A stretch of 64,000 nucleotides of DNA from NCBI GenBank assembly GCA_902706205.1, contig CACSKA010000013.1:1-64000 (forward strand), written 5' to 3'. Below, in pieces: positions 36,022 through 45,286 of this stretch (position 1 is the stretch's first letter; each line of letters starts with the position of its first letter). The stretch is from Chryseobacterium sp. 18061 (lineage in GTDB: Bacteria > Pseudomonadota > Gammaproteobacteria > Enterobacterales > Enterobacteriaceae). The position numbers were made by a program, and so were the translations under genes. The notes under the pieces were generated by a model, which was not told where the DNA came from, did no database searches, and worked only from the letters and a program-made list of their open reading frames with translations.

Positions 36022-36227
36022 GTAGATGCTCATTCCATCTCTTATGTTCGCGTTTACGCCTCATAAACTCAGGAATGACGCAGAGCCGTTTACGGTGCTT
36101 ATCGTCCACCGACAGATGTCGCTTCGGCCTCATCAAACACCATGGACATAACGTTGAGTGAAGCACCCTTTGTTGTCAAAAAGACCTGTTTTAACGCCTG
36201 CCCTGTTTTCAGTGCAGGCGTTTTTTT
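36022..36227 (+). ncRNA. glmZ: Small RNA GlmZ
   Basis: About 206 bases closely matching E. coli GlmZ (start GTAGATGCTCATTCCATCTC). The RNA base-pairs with the glmS leader with Hfq help and activates synthesis of glucosamine-6-phosphate synthase. RapZ and RNase E inactivate it. The segment around 36140-36170 (CCATGGACATAACGTTGAG) includes the cleavage and pairing region. It ends in a terminator hairpin (ACGCCTGC / GCAGGCGT) with seven T at 36221-36227. K-12 also has it just before hemY. Confidence 0.93.
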
Positions 36228-36232
36228 ATGGG

Positions 36233-37438
36233 TTACGTTCGGTAGCGGAATAAGACAGCGGCCACTAACAATAATGCGCAGAATGAAACGCCCCACAGCG
36301 TATAAATTGCGCCAAGCTGGCTCGTTAGCATTACCGTGATAGACGTCGCGAGGGTGGCGCTGAGGGTTTGCCAGCGCCAGGCTTTTGCGCTGGCGGAGGA
36401 AACGTCATCTTCGGTGAACTGTTGCAGCACGCTGAATGTCCCCACCGCGAAGACCACATTTGACGCCAGGTGAGCGATAAAAATGGCTCCCAGCGCCGCA
36501 GCGGTCAATTTCGACAACATCGGCATCATGATGTAGGCGAGCAGAAACATCCCCAGGCAACCCAGCAGCAGGCGATTTCGCTTAGCATATTCCGGCATCT
36601 TGCGGCTATTCAGCAGTAAAGGGCCGCACAATTGTCCCAGGCTGCGACTGAACAGCAGCGGCAACGCCAGCCTGGCAGTATCATCCGGATGCATCTGTTG
36701 CGCCAACGCGGGCAGCAGCGCCATCGCCGGAGCGCCAACCGCAGCCAGAGAAGGTAGCAACAGCAGGCTTCTTTTTTGCGCAAGCGTGAGGGACGCCCAG
36801 CGCAGCGGCCTCCGTGTTTTGGACCTGCTGTCGTCCGCGGCGATCGCGGTGCGCTGCAGCGTCAACCACAGTAACCACGATGCGACGAGAAAACTTATGG
36901 CATCGACGATTAATAACGATAGTGGGCTGACACGCTCAAACAGCAATACGCCCACTCCCGTGCCTAACAACACCTGCGATGCGAATATCAGGTTTTCCAT
37001 TGCGGTGGCCGCCGGAAGTTCTTGCGCGCTCAGCCCGCGCTTAAAGGTCAGTGCCAATGCGGGCCACGACATTCCTGCCAGCAGCGCTTCTACGGACTGC
37101 ACCGCCAATAGCAGCGGAACGCTGTGATGACGTAAACCCTCAAGGGGTAATATCAGTGCCAACAGACCGAGTAATTCGCAGCAAATGAGTAATTGCAGAG
37201 GAGGGTGAGTGCGGCACAATCTTTCGCCAATAAGACTGCCCAGAAAGCCGGGCACGGTCGCCAACAACCAGGCGAGCGTTAACGTTGTCGGTGAGGCCTG
37301 CCAACGCAGTAGCTGACCGAAAACGACGACCTGCGTCAGACCATTACCCAGCGACGATAAAATAAAGGCGAATGCTAACAGGCGGAGCCAGACGTGGCTC
37401 CGTAATGCGCGTAGCAGCGCAAACAGCAGAGAATTCAT
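36233..37438 (-). CDS. MFS transporter of unknown substrate
   Basis: A 401-residue, very hydrophobic protein with about 12 predicted membrane segments and a hydrophilic central loop near residues 195-220 (DDSRSKTRRPLRW), the form of a major facilitator permease. I do not recognise the orthologue and cannot assign a substrate. It occupies the place between glmZ and hemY that flanks the aslB-aslA locus in K-12 and is transcribed toward glmZ. GGAG lies 10 bases ahead of the ATG. Many C-rich leucine codons suggest a base composition near that of the neighbours. Confidence 0.8.
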   Translation of the reverse strand: MNSLLFALLRALRSHVWLRLLAFAFILSSLGNGLTQVVVFGQLLRWQASPTTLTLAWLLATVPGFLGSLIGERLCRTHPPLQLLICCELLGLLALILPLEGLRHHSVPLLLAVQSVEALLAGMSWPALALTFKRGLSAQELPAATAMENLIFASQVLLGTGVGVLLFERVSPLSLLIVDAISFLVASWLLWLTLQRTAIAADDSRSKTRRPLRWASLTLAQKRSLLLLPSLAAVGAPAMALLPALAQQMHPDDTARLALPLLFSRSLGQLCGPLLLNSRKMPEYAKRNRLLLGCLGMFLLAYIMMPMLSKLTAAALGAIFIAHLASNVVFAVGTFSVLQQFTEDDVSSASAKAWRWQTLSATLATSITVMLTSQLGAIYTLWGVSFCALLLVAAVLFRYRT

Positions 37439-37579
37439 GTGGAACGATCTCCAGCAAAACGTTATCCGCGCAAAAAAATGCGTGAGTAAAAAACGGCGAA
37501 TGCTGAAAAGTCGTTACATTGGCAGGCTCTTGAAAGAGGTTAAGAGCAAAGAATTTAGCATGTTGCTTAAGAAAAAAGA

Positions 37580-37603
37580 AAGGGACCCGAAGGTCCCTTT
37601 TTT
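37580..37603. terminator. Terminator after hemY
   Basis: An 8-bp stem (AAGGGACC / GGTCCCTT) with a CGAA loop, A-rich on one side and T-rich on the other, so it can work in both directions. It ends the hemCDXY transcript 11 bases after hemY. Confidence 0.85.
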
Positions 37604-37614
37604 GCTGAATCGAC

Positions 37615-38811
37615 TCAGGAAGGCGGATTGTTCTGCAACGTCAGTAACAGCCCGTCACGACGCATGTTGGCCGCTTCTTCTGGCTGATGCAGTCTGTCGA
37701 GCGCATCGGCCAGCCAGGCGTAATCAAACGCGTCTGGACGCTGTTTCAACGCCGCGCGGAAGGCAACGGTCGCTTCCTGCCATTCGCCGTGCTTCATCAG
37801 CGACTGACCCAGCGTACTCCACAGCAGAGGGCGGTCACCCACGCTTTTGATTTGCTGGCGCAGGACTTTTTCCAGCTGCTCAGGCGTATTGGTTTTCAGA
37901 CGCGGTACCGGCAACAGCAGGCGATCGTCATACTGACGCTTGAGGCCATCAATGATTATCTGTTGCGCGGTGTCATGATCGTCGCATTCGATGAGATGAT
38001 CCGCCATCGCCACCTGCAGCGGCACGCGCTGACGGGTTTTGCGGCTCTGATTTTTCCACCATTCACGCAGACCATCGCTGCCCTGATCGGCACGCGCCTG
38101 ATCCATCAGACCAATCCAGGCCTGCTGTTCCAGAACGTCACGGTGTGCTTCATCTCCGACGTTCGCTTTCGCCATTGACGGAATGATATCCAGCAGTGAG
38201 GTCCAGGCCCCGGTGCGAATATAGGCTTGCTCAGCCAGACGCAGCACTTCCGGGTGACGCGGTGCGATTTCCAAAAGCTTATCGACGCCGTGACGTGCGG
38301 CATGGTCTTCATTGCGTGCAAGTTGCAGGCGAACGCGGGTGATTTCGACCGGGATCAGATCGTTGCCGGCACTTTCGGCCGCACGTTCCAGATGCTGATT
38401 GGCGCGCATTTCGTCCCCGCGCTGTTGCGCAGCTTCTGCGGCTAACAGGTAATTTACTACCGGTTGTTCAGCGTGATCGGCATTCTTCGACATCAGCTTT
38501 TCAACCTGCTGATAATCACCCTCTGCCAGCTTCAGCAGCGCCTGTTCGGTCTGCTTACGCGCCCGACGGCGTTTACGGCCAACAAACCAGCCACGGGTAT
38601 GTGCCCCAGTGCGGAAAATGCGGCGCAGCAGCCATTCGATAGCGAACAGCACCACCATGGCCAGGATCAGAATGATCACCAGGCCGGTGACGCTGGTTTC
38701 AATGTTGTAGTTATCTGTCTGGATCAGGACGTATCCTTGATGGCCAGCGACGATCGGGCCCACAACGATCCCGGCGATCAGCAGCGCAAAGAGCAGTAAA
38801 ACTTTAAGCAT
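37615..38811 (-). CDS. hemY: HemY, TPR membrane protein
   Basis: A 398-residue inner membrane protein with two N-terminal membrane segments (about 5-22 and 42-62) and a cytosolic tetratricopeptide-repeat domain. Despite its name it is not protoporphyrinogen oxidase; its role in late haem synthesis is not settled. Length is as in E. coli. It is the last gene of hemCDXY and starts 2 bases after hemX. Confidence 0.93.
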   Translation of the reverse strand: MLKVLLLFALLIAGIVVGPIVAGHQGYVLIQTDNYNIETSVTGLVIILILAMVVLFAIEWLLRRIFRTGAHTRGWFVGRKRRRARKQTEQALLKLAEGDYQQVEKLMSKNADHAEQPVVNYLLAAEAAQQRGDEMRANQHLERAAESAGNDLIPVEITRVRLQLARNEDHAARHGVDKLLEIAPRHPEVLRLAEQAYIRTGAWTSLLDIIPSMAKANVGDEAHRDVLEQQAWIGLMDQARADQGSDGLREWWKNQSRKTRQRVPLQVAMADHLIECDDHDTAQQIIIDGLKRQYDDRLLLPVPRLKTNTPEQLEKVLRQQIKSVGDRPLLWSTLGQSLMKHGEWQEATVAFRAALKQRPDAFDYAWLADALDRLHQPEEAANMRRDGLLLTLQNNPPS

Positions 38812-38813
38812 GC

Positions 38814-40004
38814 TTATTCTCCCTGCGGTGCAGCGGCGGCGGGCGCGGCATCAGCCTGAGGTGCAGCGCTCGGCGCAACCGGCGGCTGTGCCAGCAGATT
38901 ACGCACGCGGGTCTGCATCAGCTTTTCCAGAATCGCCTGGCTTTGCAGCGTTTCTGGCACGTCCATATTGATATTTTGCTGGCTCAGCGAATCCACCTCA
39001 TCAAGGAAAGCTTTGGTGGTCGCATCGTCAGTATCGTAGTACGCGCGTACCCAGGTGGAAACGTTGTCCAGTGCCTGTTTGTACGTTTGTTCCTGATGGC
39101 GAGGCACGGCCTGGGCCGCAACCAGCAGACGCGAACGAATGTTTTCGCGCAGGTAGACATCCTGATTTGGCGCTAACAGCGGAACGGCGGTTTCATCACG
39201 GCGACGAACGGTGATGAAGCTGTCCATAAAGTTCTGCCAGCTTTTTTGCAGATTGACGCGCCATTCACTCAGCGAGCTGGAAAGCTCACCGCTGTCGTCG
39301 TCCATCGGGGAATCATCGTCAGTGTTATCGGCCAGACGCAGGTTATCAATCTGATTAGACAGCTGATTGACCTTCAAAATGATCCCGTCGTAATCGACCT
39401 GCGCCACGCCGGAGAGGCTGGCGATATCGTCAGTGATTGCACGACGAGCGTTAATCAGGCTTGGGTCATTCATGTCCGCCAGGCTTGCATCGGCACTTTT
39501 CAGCAGTGCCGCTGCGGTGGTGATGTCCTGATCGCTCCACAGTTTACGTCCTGCCAGTTTGACGAGGAAATCAGCCTGTGCGAGCTGCCAGGTTTTGGCA
39601 TCGCTGCCGGAAATCGTGGCGACTTTTTGCTGCAGCTCATCAAGCTGTTTCGTCAGCACATTTTGTTGCTGCTGTGCAGCACTCAGACGATCGGCTTGTT
39701 GCTTGATGACGCCATCCAGTTCGCTCTTCTGCGACTCTTGTGCTTTTTGCAGGGCGGTCACTTGATTGACCAACGCATCGCTGGCGGTCGTCTGATTAGT
39801 ATTTTGTTTTTTTACCAAGCCATACAGGCCAATGCCTGCGGCCAGAGCGATGGCAATCGCCACTACGCTCAGCGCCAACGGCGCTTTGTTGCTGCTGTTT
39901 TTCTTCTCAGCGTTTTTCTTTTCAGCATTCTCCGGCTGTGGCGTTTGTTCCACGGCCTCCCTGGTCTCCTCAACCACGGCGGAGTTCTCTTTTTGTTCCG
40001 TCAT
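38814..40004 (-). CDS. hemX: HemX, membrane protein of the hem operon
   Basis: A 396-residue protein with an acidic N terminus containing a repeat (NAEKKNAEKKN), one membrane segment at about 44-66, a long coiled coil (about 75-140) and a periplasmic C-terminal domain ending in an Ala/Pro-rich tail. It was annotated as uroporphyrinogen III methyltransferase, but no SAM-binding motif is visible. I chose the ATG at 40004 (MTEQKEN) with GGAAG five bases ahead. Confidence 0.92.
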   Translation of the reverse strand: MTEQKENSAVVEETREAVEQTPQPENAEKKNAEKKNSSNKAPLALSVVAIAIALAAGIGLYGLVKKQNTNQTTASDALVNQVTALQKAQESQKSELDGVIKQQADRLSAAQQQQNVLTKQLDELQQKVATISGSDAKTWQLAQADFLVKLAGRKLWSDQDITTAAALLKSADASLADMNDPSLINARRAITDDIASLSGVAQVDYDGIILKVNQLSNQIDNLRLADNTDDDSPMDDDSGELSSSLSEWRVNLQKSWQNFMDSFITVRRRDETAVPLLAPNQDVYLRENIRSRLLVAAQAVPRHQEQTYKQALDNVSTWVRAYYDTDDATTKAFLDEVDSLSQQNINMDVPETLQSQAILEKLMQTRVRNLLAQPPVAPSAAPQADAAPAAAAPQGE

Positions 40005-40025
40005 TATGGCTTCCAATTTTGAGAG

Positions 40026-40766
40026 TTATTGTAAAGCACGCAGCAGCGCGTCGTTGTCGGCGCTATCGGCCACCCTGATATTCCGCCAGCCCAGCTCCCG
40101 GGCCTGTTCAGCAAGGCGCTCACTCACCACAAGCACCTCGCAGTTTAACAACCAACGCTCTCGATACCATTGCGGAATAAGCGACCAGAGCTGTTTTAAC
40201 ATTTCGCCGCTGGTGATGACCAGTCGGGTCACGCCGCGCCTTTGCCAGCGCATAGCTTCTTCCGCACCGTCATAGTTCCGATTACTGCGTTGATAACATT
40301 CACAAAAAATCACTTCCGCACCGCGACTGTGTAGCGTTTCACCGAGCAATTCGCGCCCGCCGTTTCCGCGTAAAATCAGTGCTTTCTTGCCGGCAACGTT
40401 TTGTAATTCAGGTAATTGTAGCAACACTTCGCTGACTTCCCGATCGAGAGGGTAGCGAACGTCAATACTGCTGACTTTGTGCAGCGCCAGGCCAGTGGTT
40501 CGCCCGATGGCAAAATAGCGTGGCGCGTGCGGCCAACGTTGCCCGTGCTGCTGAAGCTGTGCCTGGGCAAATTCGACAGCGTGTTGTGAAAGGGCGAACA
40601 GCAGATCGCCGTCGTTCAGTGCGGCCAGGTGTCCCGCAAGCTGCGCTAATTCGCGGCCGGGAGTAAATTCAATTAATGGAAAGCTCCAGGCCTCTCGCCC
40701 CAGCGCGCGCAGGCGGCTGACAAGTTCTTCTCCCTGGGGAGAGGGGCGAGTGACCAGAATGCTCAT
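40026..40766 (-). CDS. hemD: Uroporphyrinogen III synthase
   Basis: A 246-residue enzyme that closes hydroxymethylbilane with inversion of ring D. It has two alpha/beta domains joined by a linker and low sequence conservation; the N-terminal ILVTRPSPQGEELV and the VTSGEML segment are typical. Same length as E. coli. It overlaps hemC by 4 bases (ATGA), so it is probably coupled. Confidence 0.95.
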   Translation of the reverse strand: MSILVTRPSPQGEELVSRLRALGREAWSFPLIEFTPGRELAQLAGHLAALNDGDLLFALSQHAVEFAQAQLQQHGQRWPHAPRYFAIGRTTGLALHKVSSIDVRYPLDREVSEVLLQLPELQNVAGKKALILRGNGGRELLGETLHSRGAEVIFCECYQRSNRNYDGAEEAMRWQRRGVTRLVITSGEMLKQLWSLIPQWYRERWLLNCEVLVVSERLAEQARELGWRNIRVADSADNDALLRALQ

Positions 40767-41704
40767 TCAGGGGCTTCTCCGTTATACACTTCCGCGAGAA
40801 TTTCACGTGCGCCGTTATTCAGCAGCTCCTCGGCTAATGAAATCCCCAGCTCTTTGGCGTCTTCGGCTGGCCCACGGCGTTCACCGCGTACCATCTGGCT
40901 GCCATCCGGTGCGCCAACCAGCGCCCGAAGCCAGATTTCACCGTGGCTTAATTCAGCATAGCTGCCAATCGGCACCTGACAGCCGCCTTCGAGGCGAGTA
41001 TTCATCGCGCGTTCCGCGCAGACGCGCACTGCGGTATCTGCGTGATTCAGCGGTGCCAGCAGCGTACGGGTGTGAGCGTCGTCGAGACGGCACTCAATAC
41101 CCACGGCACCCTGGCCAACGGCGGGCAGAGATTGCTCAGGCGATAATGCCTCGCGAATTCGGTCTTCCAGACCGAGACGCTTCAGCCCAGCGACGGCCAA
41201 AATAATGGCATCGTAATCGCCGTTATCGAGCTTGCCGAGGCGCGTGCCAACGTTGCCACGCAGCGAGCGAATCACCAGGTCCGGGCGATCGGCAGCCAGT
41301 TGACACTGGCGGCGTAAACTTGACGTGCCAACCACGCAGCCCGCAGGCAACGCATCGATAGAATCGAAATGGTTAGAAACAAATGCGTCGCGTGGATCAT
41401 CCCGTTCGCAGATGGTCGTCAGACCGAGTCCTGGCGGGAATTCCACCGGAACATCCTTCATGGAATGCACGGCGATATCGGCGCGGTCTTCAAGCAGCGC
41501 AAGTTCCAGCTCTTTGACGAACAGGCCTTTTCCGCCCACTTTCGCCAGAGGCGTATCGAGGATCACATCGCCGCGCGTCACCATCGGCACCAGTTCTACC
41601 TGAAGCCCGGGATGGCACGCCATTAGCCTGTCTTTCACATAATGTGCCTGCCACAGCGCGAGAGGACTTTGGCGTGTGGCAATTCTTAAAAGTTTGTCTA
41701 ACAT
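40763..41704 (-). CDS. hemC: Porphobilinogen deaminase
   Basis: A 313-residue enzyme polymerising four porphobilinogens into hydroxymethylbilane. The dipyrromethane cofactor attaches to Cys242 in GGCQVPIG; catalytic Asp84 lies in HSMKDVPVE. It is the first gene of hemCDXY and divergent from cyaA, as in E. coli. Confidence 0.96.
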   Translation of the reverse strand: MLDKLLRIATRQSPLALWQAHYVKDRLMACHPGLQVELVPMVTRGDVILDTPLAKVGGKGLFVKELELALLEDRADIAVHSMKDVPVEFPPGLGLTTICERDDPRDAFVSNHFDSIDALPAGCVVGTSSLRRQCQLAADRPDLVIRSLRGNVGTRLGKLDNGDYDAIILAVAGLKRLGLEDRIREALSPEQSLPAVGQGAVGIECRLDDAHTRTLLAPLNHADTAVRVCAERAMNTRLEGGCQVPIGSYAELSHGEIWLRALVGAPDGSQMVRGERRGPAEDAKELGISLAEELLNNGAREILAEVYNGEAPE

Positions 41705-42044
41705 GCTTGTTACCGTCGTTATCGTCCGCCAGCCATCCTAACATTGTTGCTATAAGGATGTTAGTTTTCGAGTTTTTCTGAAAATGAGCAAACGGAGCGA
41801 TTACCGGCATGTTGAAGAATTTACAGCCGTTAATCGGTGCTAGACTTATGAGTAGCGCAACTTTCTTTACGGTCAAACGGCAAGGTGTTAGATTGATCAC
41901 GTTTTAAACCGTTTGTTAGCCCGCACCAACACACCATCTCGGCGACAGACGGTAGCGGTTCTTGTTGAAATTCTAAAAACCTTCGTATCCCGTGCAGTTC
42001 ACCGCCTTAGCGATACGCCAGGTTTTAACATCAGGCGATACGTC
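41705..42044. promoter_or_regulatory. hemC-cyaA divergent control region
   Basis: A 340-base non-coding region carrying promoters for both genes. A CRP-type site is at 41883-41904 (core TGTTA-GATTGA-TCACG), matching the site that lets CRP-cAMP repress cyaA in E. coli. A 7-bp inverted repeat (CTAACAT / ATGTTAG, 41738-41764) lies in the hemC leader. The cyaA leader is long (about 140 bases past the CRP site). Confidence 0.75.
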
Positions 42045-44591
42045 TTGTACCTCTATATTGAGACACTGAAACAGAGACTGGATGCCATTAATCAATTGCG
42101 CGTGGATCGCGCGCTTGCTGCCATGGGGCCCGCTTTTCAGCAGGTCTACAGTCTTCTGCCGACATTGCTTCACTACCATCATCCGCTAATGCCGGGTTAC
42201 CTCGACGGTAACGTACCCAAAGGCATTTGCCTCTACACGCCTGATGAAACTCAACGTCACTACCTTGATGAGCTGGAACTGCACCGCGGTATGCCGCCGC
42301 AGGTTTCCGCCAAAGGTGAACTGCCGATTACCGGCGTTTACTCTATGGGTAGCACTTCTTCGGTTGGCCAAAGCTGCTCTTCCGATCTCGATATCTGGGT
42401 CTGCCATCAGGCCTGGCTTGATAACGAAGAACGCCAGCTGTTGCAGCGTAAATGTAGCCTGCTCGAAAGCTGGGCCGCGTCGCTTGGCGTGGAAGTCAGC
42501 TTCTTCCTGATAGACGAAAACCGCTTCCGTCATAATGAAAGCGGCAGCCTCGGGGGTGAAGACTGTGGCTCAACGCAGCACATCTTGCTGCTCGACGAAT
42601 TTTACCGGACCGCCGTGCGCCTCGCCGGGAAACGTATTCTGTGGAATATGGTGCCATGTGAAGAAGAAGAGCATTACGACGATTACGTCATGAAGCTCTA
42701 CTCGCAGGGTGTACTGACGCCAAATGAATGGCTGGATCTCGGCGGATTGAGCTCGCTCTCCGCGGAAGAATACTTCGGGGCCAGCTTGTGGCAGCTGTAT
42801 AAGAGTATCGACTCGCCGTATAAAGCGGTGCTGAAAACCCTGCTGCTCGAAGCTTATTCCTGGGAATATCCAAATAGCCGCCTGTTGGCGAAAGACATCA
42901 AGCAGCGCCTGCACGACGGCGAGATTGTGTCCTTTGGGCTCGATTCTTACTGCATGATGCTCGAACGCGTCACGACCTATTTGCAAGCCATCGATGACGC
43001 CGCCCGTCTGGATCTGGTGCGTCGATGCTTCTACCTGAAAGTATGCGAAAAACTCAGCCGCGAACGCGCCTGCGTGGGCTGGCGTCGTGAAGTCATTGGC
43101 CAGCTGGTGAAAGACTGGGGCTGGAGCGAAGAGCGTTTGGCGATGCTCGACAATCGTGCGAACTGGAAGATTGACGAAGTGCGCGATGCGCACAACGAAC
43201 TGCTCGACGCGATGATGCAGAGCTACCGAAACCTGATCCGTTTCGCGCGCCGCAACAACCTCAGCGTTTCAGCCAGCCCGCAGGATATCGGGGTGTTGAC
43301 CCGTAAGCTGTACGCGGCGTTTGAAGCACTGCCGGGCAAAGTGACGCTGGTTAACCCGCAGATTTCGCCGGATCTCTCCGAGCCGAACCTGACCTTTATC
43401 CATGTGCCGCCGGGCCGTGCCAACCGTACAGGCTGGTATCTCTATAATCGTGCGCCAAACATGGAATCGATTGTCAGTCATCAGCCACTCGAATATAACC
43501 GTTATCTTAATAAGCTGGTGGCGTGGGCCTGGTTTAACGGCCTGCTGACTTCACGCACCCGCCTGTTTATTAAGGGCAACGGCATTGCTGACCTGGCGAA
43601 ACTGCAGGAAATGGTGGCCGACGTGTCTCACCACTTCCCGCTGCGCCTGCCTGCGCCGACACCGAAAGCACTCTACAGTCCGTGCGAAATTCGCCATCTG
43701 GCGATTATCGTCAACCTCGAATATGACCCGACTGCGGCATTCCGTAATCAGGTCGTGCATTTCGATTTCCGTAAGCTGGACGTGTTCAGCTTCGGGGAAG
43801 AGCAGAATTGCCTGATTGGCAGCGTCGATCTGCTGTACCGCAACTCGTGGAACGAAGTGCGAACCCTGCATTTCAACGGCGAGCAGGCGATGATCGAAGC
43901 GCTGAAAACTATCCTCGGCAAAATGCATCAGGATGCGGCGCCGCCGGATAGCGTGGAAGTGTTCTGCTACAGCCAGCACCTGCGCGGACTTATCCGTACG
44001 CGTGTGCAGCAGTTGGTATCAGAGTGTATTGAACTGCGTCTTTCCAGTACCCGTCAGGAAACCGGGCGCTTCAAAGCGCTGCGCGTGGCAGGGCAAACCT
44101 GGGGCCTGTTCTTCGAACGTCTGAATGTGTCAGTGCAGAAACTGGAAAACGCCATCGAGTTTTATGGCGCGATTTCTCACAACAAGCTACATGGCCTCTC
44201 GGTCCAGGTAGAAACTAACCATGTGAAACTGCCGCCGGTCGTGGACGGGTTCGCAAGTGAAGGGATCATTCAGTTCTTCTTCGAGGACAGCAGTGAAGAC
44301 AACGGCTTTAACATCTACATTCTGGATGAGAGCAACCGGGCAGAGGTCTATCACCATTGTGAAGGCAGTAAAGAAGAACTGGTGCGTGATGTCAGCCGCT
44401 TCTACTCGTCCTCGCACGACCGCTTTACCTACGGCTCAAGCTTTATTAACTTCAACCTGCCGCAGTTCTATCAGATTGTGAAAGTCGACAATCGCGCTCA
44501 GGTGATTCCGTTCCGCACTCAGGCTATAGCGGCCGTCGCACCCGCAAATCAGGATGCAACGACCCCACTGCTGCAACAGTATTTTTCCTAG
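42045..44591 (+). CDS. cyaA: Class I adenylate cyclase
   Basis: An 848-residue enzyme forming cAMP from ATP. The catalytic N-terminal half holds the nucleotidyltransferase motif Gly102-Ser103 with Asp114/Asp116 (SSDLDIWV). The C-terminal half mediates glucose control through phosphorylated EIIA-Glc. The start is TTG at 42045, as in E. coli, which gives the same length and limits translation; a longer frame from 41913 would read through the leader and has no family support. Its end overlaps cyaY by 4 bases. Confidence 0.95.
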   Translation: MYLYIETLKQRLDAINQLRVDRALAAMGPAFQQVYSLLPTLLHYHHPLMPGYLDGNVPKGICLYTPDETQRHYLDELELHRGMPPQVSAKGELPITGVYSMGSTSSVGQSCSSDLDIWVCHQAWLDNEERQLLQRKCSLLESWAASLGVEVSFFLIDENRFRHNESGSLGGEDCGSTQHILLLDEFYRTAVRLAGKRILWNMVPCEEEEHYDDYVMKLYSQGVLTPNEWLDLGGLSSLSAEEYFGASLWQLYKSIDSPYKAVLKTLLLEAYSWEYPNSRLLAKDIKQRLHDGEIVSFGLDSYCMMLERVTTYLQAIDDAARLDLVRRCFYLKVCEKLSRERACVGWRREVIGQLVKDWGWSEERLAMLDNRANWKIDEVRDAHNELLDAMMQSYRNLIRFARRNNLSVSASPQDIGVLTRKLYAAFEALPGKVTLVNPQISPDLSEPNLTFIHVPPGRANRTGWYLYNRAPNMESIVSHQPLEYNRYLNKLVAWAWFNGLLTSRTRLFIKGNGIADLAKLQEMVADVSHHFPLRLPAPTPKALYSPCEIRHLAIIVNLEYDPTAAFRNQVVHFDFRKLDVFSFGEEQNCLIGSVDLLYRNSWNEVRTLHFNGEQAMIEALKTILGKMHQDAAPPDSVEVFCYSQHLRGLIRTRVQQLVSECIELRLSSTRQETGRFKALRVAGQTWGLFFERLNVSVQKLENAIEFYGAISHNKLHGLSVQVETNHVKLPPVVDGFASEGIIQFFFEDSSEDNGFNIYILDESNRAEVYHHCEGSKEELVRDVSRFYSSSHDRFTYGSSFINFNLPQFYQIVKVDNRAQVIPFRTQAIAAVAPANQDATTPLLQQYFS

Positions 44592-44908
44592 CGGAAGCTA
44601 ACAGCCTCGCCCGCCTGCTGCGTGGCGGCCTGTTCCAGCAAATCCCAGAAGGTTTCGCCGCTGCGATCGCAGACCCACTCGTTGTCTTTCAAACTAAAAT
44701 GATAGCCTCCCTGTTTGGTGGCCAGCCACACCTGGTGCAGCGGCTCCTGGCGGTTAATGATGATTTTGCTGCCGTTCTCGAAGCTCAGCGTCAGCACGCC
44801 GCCGTTAATCTCACAATCAATATCGCTGTCGCCATCCCAGTGGTCGAGTTTCTCTTCGATGGTCATCCACAGTTGGTCTGCAAGGCGATGAAATTCACTG
44901 TCGTTCAT
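44588..44908 (-). CDS. cyaY: Frataxin-like iron protein CyaY
   Basis: A 106-residue bacterial frataxin that binds iron through an acidic first helix (EFHRLADQLWMTIEEKLDHW) and modulates IscS in Fe-S cluster assembly. The beta-sheet core GGVLTLSFENGSKIIINRQEP and the WLATKQGGYHF segment are conserved. It converges on cyaA, with 4 bases of overlap, and is divergent from lptM. Confidence 0.95.
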   Translation of the reverse strand: MNDSEFHRLADQLWMTIEEKLDHWDGDSDIDCEINGGVLTLSFENGSKIIINRQEPLHQVWLATKQGGYHFSLKDNEWVCDRSGETFWDLLEQAATQQAGEAVSFR

Positions 44909-45046
44909 TGTTCTTTTCCATTATCAGGTGATGGCGGCAGTATAACGCGAAACAATTCCGGTTGCAGTCAGGCGCTAAACGCTTGCTTTTACGTCTTCTC
45001 CTGCGATGATAGAAAGCAGAAAGCATCAACCACAGGCACTTTAAGA

Positions 45047-45250
45047 ATGAAGAACCTCTTTCGACCACTGGTCCTTTTGGCTGCGTTATTGACCCTGGCA
45101 GGTTGTGGCCTGAAGGGCCCACTCTATTTTCCGCCAGCAGATAAATCGGCGGCTCCACCAACGAAACCGGTTGATACGGACACTCAGACGACTGAGCCGA
45201 CCCGTAACGATCGCGGTGATAACGGTGGCCCGAGCCAGGTTAACTACTAA
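45047..45250 (+). CDS. lptM: LPS translocon maturation lipoprotein LptM
   Basis: A 67-residue lipoprotein (formerly YifL). The signal peptide ends in lipobox LAGC with Cys20 as the lipidated residue, followed by GLKGPLYFPP, which is invariant in the family. LptM helps the LptD/LptE outer membrane translocon reach its native disulfide state. The tail is polar and ends GPSQVNY. The correct start is the ATG at 45047; a longer frame upstream runs over cyaY. dapF follows after 36 bases. Confidence 0.93.
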   Translation: MKNLFRPLVLLAALLTLAGCGLKGPLYFPPADKSAAPPTKPVDTDTQTTEPTRNDRGDNGGPSQVNY

Positions 45251-45286
45251 CAAGACATCGTTATTTCTGCGTGGATGGAGTCAATG

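Noticed and set aside
35596..37438. Prophage or genomic island next to the tRNA cluster
   Set aside because: There is no integrase, transposase or second full attachment repeat; only one transporter gene and GlmZ are present.
37437..37850. 137-codon ORF starting next to the MFS gene and running into hemY
   Set aside because: It reads antisense through hemY for most of its length, crosses the hemY terminator hairpin and resembles no known protein; only about 45 codons are outside hemY.
41913..42044. 44-codon extension of CyaA from an upstream TTG or similar start
   Set aside because: The family start is the weak TTG at 42045 (MYLYIETL), giving exactly 848 residues; the upstream stretch is the regulated leader.
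44699..45046. Longer frame ahead of lptM
   Set aside because: It runs antisense to cyaY and would bury the lipoprotein signal sequence; LptM must begin at 45047 for its signal peptide and lipobox to work.
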